A stretch of DNA of 64,000 nt from Coptis chinensis (taxonomy: Eukaryota > Streptophyta > Magnoliopsida > Ranunculales > Ranunculaceae): contig CM027377.1 of NCBI GenBank assembly GCA_015680905.1, positions 27,056,501 to 27,120,500 on the forward strand, read 5' to 3'. Positions 45,927 through 56,239 of the stretch are shown here, in pieces (position 1 is the stretch's first letter; each line of letters begins with the position of its first letter). The notes beneath the pieces are model-generated. The model had not been told where the DNA came from and did not search any database. It saw only the letters and a program-made list of their open reading frames with translations. A program made the position numbers and the translations under genes.

Positions 45927-48845
45927 TGTCACAGCCCAAATTTCTAAACAATTACAAAGTGAATATTTGAAATATAAATATCTCAAACATCACTCGGTTC
46001 AATTGTCTAAAAACCCAGGCTATGACGGGGTGGATACAACACATGTCAAAACCTAAAACCCCCATCATACAAGAATCAACTTAAATTAAAAAAAAAATCC
46101 AACAATTATCCACCATTACTTTATTAAGATATCATCCCGTTCCAAACAAAACATCAAACAGACTCTCTGAATAAATAGTCCTTACTACCATGTTCTCATG
46201 TCATGCTGAAAATATAACTATGTTATTATATCCTTTCAATAAGAATCAGACCTAACAAAAGAACTAATGGACTGCTCCAGGCAAGAATCCAAATCACACG
46301 CCGCGGTTCCACTGCCTTCCACTTATGTTCCCAAGAACACACCCACGTTGCCAAAACAAAGCAAACATGGGTCAGCAAAATGGAATTTGCTTGTATGAGT
46401 AGACTAACCACATATAAACATATCCAATCTTTACTTATCCTAACTAACACTTTAAATATATCATAATATAATCATTCCCAGCTTGGAAGACAGGTAGTTC
46501 CGTCATTTTAACCGGCATAGTTTCTTCCCAAGCAAGACTCCCATCTTATTAACTCGTTATAATAACTTGTTTTGATAACTAAATAATTGAACTAAAACTT
46601 ACCGATATCCACTGCTGTATTAGGGTAGGACCGCGTCTCTGCACAAAATAGTATTAAGTCCTACCCTCCTGCAAAAGAAAGTTAGAAATCTTATATAACA
46701 TATGTAGATATCCTATAGGTATTCAAATGTAAGCCCAAACACACTCGTATAATGAAATCAATTTCTCTTATCAATTAATCAATTACTTTTCTTATACACC
46801 CACCCTTTAGTACCTACTCCATGATTTGCACTCCACACATTTGCCAAATCACATATTCCTATGTGCCTCTCTCCCACCGAATACCTCAATATCATAGCCA
46901 CCTCTGGGCTTTCATACACATATTCCACAGCCTCTTTGGGCACAAAACTCAGGTCATTCATGACACATTCAATGAATACCTTAGGTCATTCCTGCCACAT
47001 TTAAGGAATACCTATCATATCACTAACGGGCCATTCATGGCACATTCAATGAATGCCCTGGGTCATTCCCGCCACATTCAAGGAATACCCAACCCTACAT
47101 TCCCGTACACTCAAGGAATACAACTAACCCGCAAGGCGAATGCCTTAGTTCCTCTTTAGGGCAGTCCAAACAATCTAGTCATTCATGGCACATTCAATGA
47201 ATACTCGAGTCATTCATGACACATTCAATGAATACCCATATATAACGCTAACGGGCCATTTATGACACATTCAATAAATGCCCACCTAACATATGACATC
47301 ATCAGTCATAAAACTCAATTCCAAAACTTGAGGCGTGGAGAGTTCTAAAAGGGTGCGGTAAATTTGTTTACGCATTATTGAACTTTATTGCATATATTAT
47401 TTCAGAGAACGAAGGAGTATCTTGATTCATGTATTTTTGGTTTACGCGTTATTAATTTCATGGATGTATAAGTGTCATAACGTTGTGTATCATAAAAGAC
47501 TGATATATCACAAAGTAGTAAATACACGTACACAAGTATATTTAGAAAGGTCTTAGCCTAAAGTCAAGCATGCTAATAATTCTAAACCTATCCTAATAGA
47601 CCGAATCATAATACGAGGTAAAAGTCAAATTTGGGTCAACTGGTCAAAGTCAACCCTGGTCAACAATCAAAGTCAACCTGCCAATGGTCAATGGCGGCCA
47701 ACCAGTCAAATGTTAGCCAACCGCGGACCTAAACTCCTCTAACCCAAAAGCCCAACTCCTAAGGCCCAAAGTCTAAACTTAAGTCCAAAAAAAGAAAATT
47801 CAAAAATTAAACATTCAAGCCCACCCACGATTTGTCCCAAGCCCAAATCGAAATTCATTGTTCATCTTCTTCCTCACAACACCTTCCACCGATCAGCCAC
47901 CACCACCAACCAACCTATCTCCACTATGAACCCCACGGTTCCACTCCCCTTCAAACCACCAATATGCCGATACCCAAAAATCCCCATTCTCTTATACTGC
48001 GAAAATCCCAAATCGACTCTATTAATGGTCTGCTAAAACTTAACTCGCCGGACCACCACTCACCTCTCCAACTAACCGAAATTAACCTACAACAAAACCC
48101 CTACTACTTTAATTCCTACCAAAAACCCAAATCATTGTTTATCAAATTCGTCCTTCACAACTGGATCGACATTGACCTCCATTAATGCGCCGGTTCCGAA
48201 GCGTCCCCTCACGCTCTCCAACACCCACTCTATTCTTCACCATCCAACAACTAACAACCAAGTAAAACCCACCACAACCACCATTCAATTCAATTATAAC
48301 CACAACAGTTAACATCACCACACAATCAAACAAAACACATCATTCAAACACAACCAAAAATATATAGGACGAGTTGGTTCTCATGACGACGCCATTAACA
48401 ACCGGTGTCAAGGCTTCGACAGTTTAAATTCTCAAATTCATCAAAGTTTTACATACTATAGTACTGTTAAATTTTGTATCTAACAGCCGGCACCATTAAC
48501 AAGGTTTACAATATCTCAAATATGGAAACATTATTACTGATATGATTAGCATAAACAAATATAAAAATATATCTTCGTGACTACTCAATTGTTTATAAAC
48601 CTAACAAATGAAAAATCGAAGACCGAAGTCGATCAAGGCGAAAAAGGACGATCTTCCTCGTTCAAAACCTTTTCTTCTTTTAGTAAAACTCCATTTTTTT
48701 CCAAAAAAAAACTCTACGTGAGAAATCCCTTTTTTTTGTTTTGTTTTTAAAACCTCCCCGAAAAACAAGGATAACACTTATCTAGTTACTTACGGGACTT
48801 TTATCCCTAAACTGATAGTTATCATATATCTGTTTTATCTATTTC

Positions 48846-48887
<42 letters not shown>

Positions 48888-48932
48888 ACTACTATTATTA
48901 TAAGAAAAACAAATAAAAGACAGGGTGTTATA
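45927..48932 (-). repeat. 5' LTR of the Tekay-type element
   Basis: 3006 bp, colinear with 38198-41139. It is longer mainly because it has one extra minisatellite unit (near 47180-47230) and extra bases near 47690-47720. The antisense 117-codon frame recurs at 47832-48185. The (TTA)n run near 48845-48885 differs in length and has an interruption. Confidence 0.93.
46951..47282. repeat. Minisatellite in the 5' LTR
   Basis: The same units as at 39221-39522 but about 30 bp longer: one additional GTCATTCATG(G/A)CACATTCAA unit. The array has changed copy number since insertion. Confidence 0.9.
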
Positions 48933-48971
48933 GCTTTGCAAAAGCTTAGAAAGGAGAAGGAAATAAAAACT

Positions 48972-49300
48972 AATTATCGAAAGTGGTAACAACATCTGTA
49001 AAGCATACCAACTAAGGAACTAAGGTTGTTCCATTTGCAAGAGAGATTTTAGATTAGGTGTCAGGCTGGTATTCTGATTGTGTTGATGTTTGAGTAGTAG
49101 ATATTATAGGTATGACCTACTTGATCCTAAGATTCTGAGTACTGAGGACCTTTTGATGGGAAAATCGAATGATTGCAAGTGCATAATTGATTCTTCTTCT
49201 AGGACAGAAAACAGCAGAACAAAGGTATCATAGGCATATCTAGCCGTACTTGGGTGAATCTGGATAATGCCGAGCTGATTTTCCCTGGATTTACTACTCT
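48972..49300 (+). repeat. Dispersed repeat, copy B
   Basis: Closely related to 50927-51330 over about 330 bp (for example GTAACAACATCTGT, GATTTTAGATTAGGTGTCAG, TTGATGTTTGAGTAG, AGATATTATAGGTA). Its last third is shared with 37258-37460. Confidence 0.8.
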
Positions 49301-50367
49301 CTAGTGTTTCATTACTTAGTTTAGCTCCTTAAGTACTAATGATGGCGTGATTGTGGGTCTGACTCTACTCCATGTACTAATCAGCTATGATGTTTTCAGG
49401 CTCCTGGGTATTCACAATTTGCACGACCTTATAGATGTTTCTCTTCCTTCACTTGTAATTTATTCTAGTTTGATGAATTATAGGTGTCCTCCAGATATGT
49501 CATACAATTTCATCAAGTCCCTGTGATAAATATTTCAAATACTACCAATTCCCATGTTTGGAAAAGTTATAGTACTTCCACGTTGGGGTATCAATGGGTT
49601 TTCGAATGTCTGGAAACGGAACTGGTAACCGGTAGCACTAGGAGAGTTAAATACATGTATTGAACGAAACTTCTGTACTTTCAGTAGTATGAGATGGTGG
49701 AATCATGTAATTACAGAGGAAGTCGTCCCTGGTTATGTGATAGATGATTACAAATATGAAGTGAATTACGAGAGGACCCATACTAATAGGCATTTTCCAC
49801 ATAGGTGAAGGTTGACACATGGGTATCCGCTATTGTTTGTGGTTATGGATATAAAATCATGAGGAACCGACAATTGTCGAACCATTGAGAACCATATTAG
49901 CCTGCTCTGATTGGAGACTGAAATTTAGGTCCGATAAGAGAAACTCGTTGGAGTCTGGTGGAGGGTAAAAAGCTATTGACGAGTGAGTTACAAGGTTGAA
50001 ACACTTCTTCATTATGTAATACTGCTCTGTAGTTCTGCATATGGAGCTGACCCAAGTTGGTTATACTGTGCATTTGGGAGATATAACTAGTCAAAGTGCC
50101 AATAGCATTTACGGACTGGATATGAGCAATGGCTGTATAAAGAGGAAAGATTTAGTATCTTATTGCGTTTAAACCTTCTTCTTTTATAATAGTTATAATT
50201 ATTTTATAATAGTTATAATTAGATGTCACGTTACAAACTTACAATAGCTTCTAATAGTTTTGGATCAATATGTTAATAATCAAGTGAGCGGAGTGAACGT
50301 TCTGGGCCGAAGGGGTATGTGGATAAAAAGTCATTTGGTTGGTTTATGTCTGTCTGTCTTCATTCTT
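49301..50367. other. Host DNA, possibly with an exon relic
   Basis: No gene recognised. On the plus strand at about 49700-49810 a short frame looks protein-like (VPGYVIDDYKYEVNYERT) but is not recognised and has no clear splice context. A short direct repeat of TTTTATAATAGTTATAATTA occurs at 50182-50221. Confidence 0.4.
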
Positions 50368-50585
50368 CTTCTCTTCGTCCCTCTCTCTCTCCCTTTCTAG
50401 GCCGTCTCAATCTCTCTCTCTCCATTCCTCCCTCTCCCTCTCCGCTCACGCCCCTACTGCATAGCAGTATACTCTTCTCTTCGTCTCTCTCTCTCCACGC
50501 CATCTTAATCTCTCCCTCTCCACTCCTCCCTCTCCTTCTCCACTCTCCCTCTCCGCTCACGCCCCCACTGCATAGCAGTATACTA
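50368..50585 (+). repeat. CT-rich tandem duplication with small hairpins
   Basis: Two copies (about 50368-50473 and 50474-50585) of a pyrimidine-rich unit, each ending in CCGCTCACGCCCC followed by ACTGCATAGCAGTATACT. ACTGC-ATA-GCAGT forms a short hairpin. In the second copy the hairpin is followed by ATA and CTAGT, loosely resembling a Helitron 3' end. Confidence 0.8.
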
Positions 50586-50587
50586 GT

Positions 50588-50926
50588 ATATATATGTACT
50601 TGCAGTGGTAGAACTCTCATGGGCTGGATGTTTTACAGTTTTAGCTTATAGTTGATTAGTTATGAATTGGTGTTTCCAGAATCCGGAAAAAGATGCACAG
50701 AATGGTTCATGGAGATATTTAGGAGAAAGAGGGAAACTTTGTATGTCATGGAGGCATCTAAAAGAAAGAGGAAAACTGTGTTGTCACGTTAAACTGTTAG
50801 CCTGTCTTTAAGGGGGATATTTATTTACTTATTTTTATCAGCTGGTTGAGGCATTTAGCTTGCCAGTTGCCATACACCTTGTGAAAGACAAGTTTGTACT
50901 GAGTCATCAATTTCATTCGATCTGTT
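50588..50926. other. Non-coding stretch
   Basis: No features recognised between the CT-rich duplication and repeat copy C. Confidence 0.4.
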
Positions 50927-51330
50927 ATCTTATTATTGAAAGTAGTAACAGCATCTGTTAAGCATACTAACTAAGAAGTTAGGTTGTTCCATCATAAAAG
51001 AAATTTGAGACTAGGTGTCAGGGTTGGTATTGTGATTTTGTTGATGTTTGAGTAGCAGATATTATAGGTACGACCTACTTGATCATATGATTCTGAGTAC
51101 CGAGGACCTCGTGTTTGTGCCAATAAGTAAGATCACTTTTGATGGAAAATCAGCTTGATCATACAATCGCAAGTGCATAACTAATACTTCTAGGGAAAAA
51201 AAAAAGCATAACAAAGGTATAGGTATCACAGGCATATCTAGCCACACGCGAGTGAATATGGATCCTGTAGAGATTTAGAGCTAATTTTGCCCGGAGTTGC
51301 TATTCTATATTGAATAATTATCAACTTGTA
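50927..51330 (+). repeat. Dispersed repeat, copy C
   Basis: The fullest copy of the repeat also present at 48972-49300 and in part at 37258-37460. Its right end is cut by the Copia-like LTR starting at 51341. Confidence 0.8.
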
Positions 51331-51340
51331 TATTGTATAT

Positions 51341-51797
51341 TGTAGAAAAAAGGTATTTTTTTCTCTTTCACATGTAGGGCGCGACCCGCGCTTACTTTTG
51401 CCTTGACAAGGGCGCGCCCTGCGCTCATGCCTTTGGTGACCTCCAGGAGCTTAAACGCCGACCAAGACTCATTTTGCTTGGCGAGGGCGACCGCTCCAAT
51501 CGCTTTTCAACACGAAATTCACTGTTTCGGAAGTTTTTTGAAACAGTATAAATATAGATTTTTTATGTAGAAACCTAATTTTTTTTCCAAAACTAAGAAA
51601 GAGAGAGATTATAAGTGAACAATTTTTTGTGAGTTGAGTGTTCATTCTTTGTGAGTGAATTGAGAGACTTGTAATTTGTTACTCCGGACATCTAGTAAAG
51701 TTTGGAACTCGCAGTGTGGACATAGGCAAATTGCCGAACCACGATATATCTCGTCTTGTGGTTTGTTCTTCTTTTACATTAATTGTTTTACTTTAGA
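51341..51797 (+). repeat. Copia-like LTR fragment interrupted by a Helitron
   Basis: It starts TGTAGAAAAAAGG and contains GC-rich GGGCGCGACCCGCGC and AAGGGCGCGCCCTGCGC, a TATAAATA motif near 51549, and then GTGGACATAGGCAAATTGCC...GAACCACGA...TCTTGTGGTTTG. This matches the order of blocks in the LTR at 4137 (GTGGACGTAGG, CCGAACCAC, TGTCTTG) without being the same family. No coding region or primer-binding site follows; at 51798 the Helitron begins. The rest of the LTR, and whether it was solo, lies beyond the Helitron outside this window. Confidence 0.75.
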
Positions 51798-51827
51798 CTA
51801 GTAAACGGGCACGTGCGTTGCACGTGC
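51798..51827 (-). other. Helitron 3' terminal hairpin and CTAG
   Basis: On the minus strand a stem of GCACGTGC repeated around the loop AAC (51827-51809) is followed by seven bases and CTAG (51801-51798), with T as the next host base. This is a textbook Helitron 3' end. Confidence 0.92.
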
Positions 51828-54800
51828 TAGGAAAGAAAATTGGGGTAGAAAAATCAAAGGAAAGAATTATGTATAATGTAAAATATAACATATTACATTT
51901 GTCTGAATGGAATATGTAAAATGGTTTATATTCAAAGAACTTCAATAAGAGAAAAAAAACGATTGAATATGCTAGTTTTAGTCTTTGTTTGATTCGATTT
52001 TTGTTGCAATGCTGCGAATAAATATATTTGAAGAGGTATTTAACCGCCTGTAATTTAGTTAGTATGTAATTAGTATTGTATATGGCACAAACTAATTTAC
52101 CTAAAAAATAGGTATTATGTTGATGAAGTTTACCTTTGTGCTGCTAGTCGTGTAATTCTTTTGTGGAGCATTTATAATTGATGGAGGAACATTGTTGGAT
52201 TTATATGAGTGTATTACCGGTAAGATATAAGAATATTACATCATGTTGTGCAATATAATTGATATTCTAAACTGAAGAATAAAATAGCTGACAAAAAATG
52301 CAAGAAGAGTAACCTTTTTCTTTTTATTGTCTTCAGAATGATCTAGCGATTCCATTTTTTTTTTTTTTTTTTTTGTTTATTATTTGGATCGGTTTAAATA
52401 AGTAGGAAGCTTGGAGGGTTGGTAGCTAAAAAAAGCCTTTTTTGGTTTGTTTTATTTAGGAACGTCCACATTTAAGTTGGATATAATATGTGGACTGAAT
52501 TGAATGTGTAAATAATAGTTTTCGGTAAGATGGCTATGTTGCAAAATTACAAATTAAAAGATTTTAATATAATGTGGATCCATTTCATGTGTATGGAGAT
52601 TGAATTATTCAAATGATGGAGGGTTGAATTTTTTCAATCGATTTGTATGGAGGTGTCAAAAGGAAGAAATTATGGATGTGCTAGCTGCATCGCTGAATTA
52701 CATCTGTGTCATCCTTCTGTTAGTCGCACATTAATTTGATCAATTCTTACATTGTTTATTGGTCCCTATTCTAAAAATGTGATTAGCACCAAGTTACACA
52801 TTCAAAATTTTGCAAGGTTTCGGGATTCCACTTGATTAACATAATGAAATGAAATGTTGGTTCTTTGGTCCCAATTTATGAACCTTTTTCTTTTGCACCA
52901 AGCTGCACATGCCATTCATCAATCTTTTGCTTCATGATGGATTGGGTTGGACCATTTTTATATATTGTTCGGGGCCTGAGCATGGTAAATAACTAATTAT
53001 TGAAATATTTCCCAACAATGGCGGAATCATGGATAAATATTTTACGAAGGAGTTTATGAAATGCAGTAGTGAATAAGAAAAAGTACACTAAAAAGTAATG
53101 AATCGCTCTTGAAAGTGTACGTGATGTACAGTCTTGAAAACTACAACACTATGAAAGAAAAAATGATACGATGAAACAATTTAGTAGAGTTAAAATGGTC
53201 TATTTAAAGTTGGAATATGTTGTTGAAGAGACTGAAATTAGTCATTATCAAACCTTTTTTGTAGGATAATGTTATTTGTTGATGCCAAAGATGGCACATG
53301 AGAAATTGGGAAGGAAGAGAATAAGTGAGGCTTTGACAATGGATTGTTGTTTGTATGTATACTGACAGTTTCGCTTAAGAAACGGTTATAGTTTGAAGGA
53401 ACCATACGAGCGGTAGTTGAAGCAGTTAGTACTTGAATTTTGAAGGAAGAGTTTTTTGACGATTGAGGGGATTGAACTTCAAGCAGTGAGGATCGAAGGG
53501 ATAAGTTTGTTTTTTTTTTTTTTTTTTTTTCCATTCTTGGGCCTTCCCAGTCAGTTTGAAAGCTCTATGGTATGGGCATTTACAAAAAGCAATATTGGAA
53601 ATCCGCTCTCAAGCAATAGCTCGTATGAAGGCGTGAATGCAGACTAAATGTAACACTCGTAGCTCCCTCCTACAACTCTATCTGTGTATTAGCAAGGTGT
53701 TGTAAAAAAAATTGACGTTTGTATGTAAAATAGTAGTAATTATAAATGACACAATACCGTTTAAAAACTGATGTACACCAAAATGAGTACATAATTATAG
53801 AGATCTTGCAATGTTGAATTACGCCAAAAACATACAGATTGAGTTCATGGGTATAACATGTGGAAAAAAACTTTTGGTTGCAGCAAGAACAAATGTTTTC
53901 GGCGTCAAACTCTTCGAGATTCACGGAGCTCGAGAGGGACAGCAGCGTGAAGAGTGATCATGGTTTTGTAGTTTCCCAGCTTCTTCTTATACGTCTAACT
54001 AGAGTTTCTTCTTAAAGAATCTCATCAATACGTCTCACTGGAGCATTAATCATTTCACTTGTTTGAGAGTATGAAGAACTATTTCTGAAGTACTCTTATA
54101 CTCAGTTGACCCAGGAAGAAGCTCCTTGAAGTACACACTACTCTCTAAGCTCCAACGAAAAACTTCGTACAGACTCCCTTTCCCATGCGATCCTTCACTT
54201 TTTATCTGCTGTTACATAATGTCAAACACACATGCAATCTACCCACCACCATCTGAGCTATTTGGCATAGGTTACCATCTTACCTATGAGGCAACAAATT
54301 AACATTTAATAGCCGATAGACTTACTGGGGCCATCTTCAAACATTTTAACAACCAATACTTAAACAGTTGAAGTTGGTAAGTTTATTTTTTTTCGAGAAA
54401 CTTCAAGATTTCAGCCATTGTATTTGCCAATGTCCGCTTTCCACCAAACCGGACACCATCACACCACAACAAAGACGTCACAAACACAACACTCTAGCAC
54501 ATGGCCTGCTAGCATACACATACACACAAAATACAAAACACGCCCACACTACCACCTCCACCAAACCAGAACACACCATACACTACCACATCCATAACAC
54601 CACAGCACAGCACATATTCTTTCATCAAACTTTTATTTAAACTAAATATAACAATAAATGTAAGTTTAGCATTTTACTGAACATAATTAAAGGCTATTAC
54701 CTGGTAAATTTTGTGGATTCTGTTAGATGCAGCAGTCGTGCCTGAAGTTTCCACGGTTTCAGTAAAATTGAATGCATAAATTTCCTGTGCTAACATAATA

Positions 54801-56239
54801 TGCACATTTTTTCCTCTTGTGTTAGTAATAGTGGAAATCTGCTTTCAAGCAATGGCTCGTATGAAGGCATGAATGTAACACTTGTATTCCCTCCTACTAC
54901 TCTATCTGTTTATTAGCGGTGTGTTGTAAAAATATTTTTGCTTATTAGCACAGGCCTTCTACAGGGTGTCACTCCAGACCTTGAGCTTCAGGAAAAGCTT
55001 GCCAGTAGAAACGAAAGGAGCCGACCTATATTCGAGAAGAAAAGAAGAAGGTCAATTAAGAATAGAAAACCCTAAGAGTTTAAAAGACAAAGCTTACCCT
55101 TAACAGGTACTTCCCTATAACCCTTCGGAGTGCTTGGGTAGTGAAGGAGTATTACTTTTTCTTTCCTTGATGACAATTTAAGGTCTTGGACAATTCCTGA
55201 TTATTAAATCTGAATAAGTAAAGGAACATATTGAAGAAGTTGTGAATCAATATGATGTCGATTTCACAAGTATGTTATTGTTTCTAACATGACACAACAG
55301 TTATCGGCTATCTGTAGGACCAACATAGTAAGAGCATAGTAGAATCCATTTCTGTTTTTTGGATGTCCTACGTTGTTACATTCTAAAAATATCCAGTATG
55401 AAACACATGGGAATTCGACAAAACAAAACAGAAACATAAAGCATACCCCTTCAACATGAGGTGGCTCAATCGTTTGCTTGTAGATCCCATAACTACTAAT
55501 GTAAAAATAATTGTTTGACGCCGGCACTCAGGCCTGCCTGTTACAACCAAACAACATTAGAGTATGAGAAGCCAGAACACAGCAGTTTATGCATGACAAA
55601 TGCACTGTTTTATTTTTCCTTCTAATAATTGCTTTATCAAATGAAACTATGAAACTAATAATCGCAAAAAGATATAAAAGATAATTACAAAAATACTAAT
55701 GGTGAATTTGGAGACAGGAAACAAACCTAACAATATCCAAATCTTTGCCTTTTTATTCAACACAAAATTGAACTCCACCCTGCCAACAACATCCGTTTCA
55801 AATATGCTCAGATAGAGTAGCATGAACTGCAAGTAACCTTTTCTAAGAACTCGATAGTGGTTGCAGTTTTTTTCAGGTGGAATGCCTCCTTAATAGCTTT
55901 TACAACCTTTTCTTGTAGTGGAAGCATTTGTTTCCCTGCTAGACTGTCAGAAATTGGAACATATGTCCCTCAAGTACCTTAGATCTTGATCCCTTAAATC
56001 TATAAACCTTTAAAACCAAAGTGATTATATATACGAATGTACTGTAAAATGGAAATTATATAGAGGGAATCAAAGAAATAGCACAATAAATGCAATAAAG
56101 TTATGCACATTATTATAGTTAGTTCTGATACGTATGATAGAGATGTATTTCATGTCTAAAAGCAATAAAGTTACAGAAGATAACACAATAAGTTTTCTTT
56201 TTAAGAACATAACTAATAATAAAAACAAATAAATATAAA
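51828..56239 (-). other. Helitron 3' non-coding region
   Basis: About 4.4 kb between the RPA gene and the 3' end. It contains a direct repeat (53590-53710 and 54828-54942), a CA-rich segment (54435-54610), T runs near 52357-52374 and 53508-53530, and two unidentified protein-like stretches: plus strand near 54958-55060 (LLQGVTPDLELQEKLASRNE) and minus strand near 55850-55960 (SLAGKQMLPLQEKVVKAIKE). These could be further captured exons. Confidence 0.5.
53590..54942 (+). repeat. Pair of ~115-bp direct repeats inside the Helitron
   Basis: 53590-53710 and 54828-54942 are similar over about 115 bp: GGAAATC(C/T)GCT(C/T)TCAAGCAA, GCTCGTATGAAGGC, then ACTCTATCTGT and GTGTTGTAAAAA. The copies are 1.24 kb apart and differ by substitutions and a small deletion. 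Only the outer limits of the pair are given as coordinates. Confidence 0.8.

Larger units (their letters stand above)
38198..48932 (-). mobile_element. Tekay/Del-type Gypsy (chromovirus) element, decayed
   Basis: A 10.7-kb element on the minus strand. LTRs of 2942 bp (38198-41139, the 3' LTR) and 3006 bp (45927-48932, the 5' LTR) are flanked by GCTTT on both sides (38193-38197 and 48933-48937). The internal 4.8 kb carries a primer-binding site, gag, protease, RT, remnants of RNase H, integrase and a chromodomain-like tail, which with the ~3-kb LTRs points to the Tekay/Del lineage. LTRs run from TATAACACC to GTGACA on the element strand, so the usual TG start is TA in both copies. All genes are broken. 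Confidence 0.93.

Noticed and set aside
54435..54640. CA-rich plus-strand open frame
   Set aside because: Low-complexity His/Thr-rich translation of a CA-rich stretch; no protein features.
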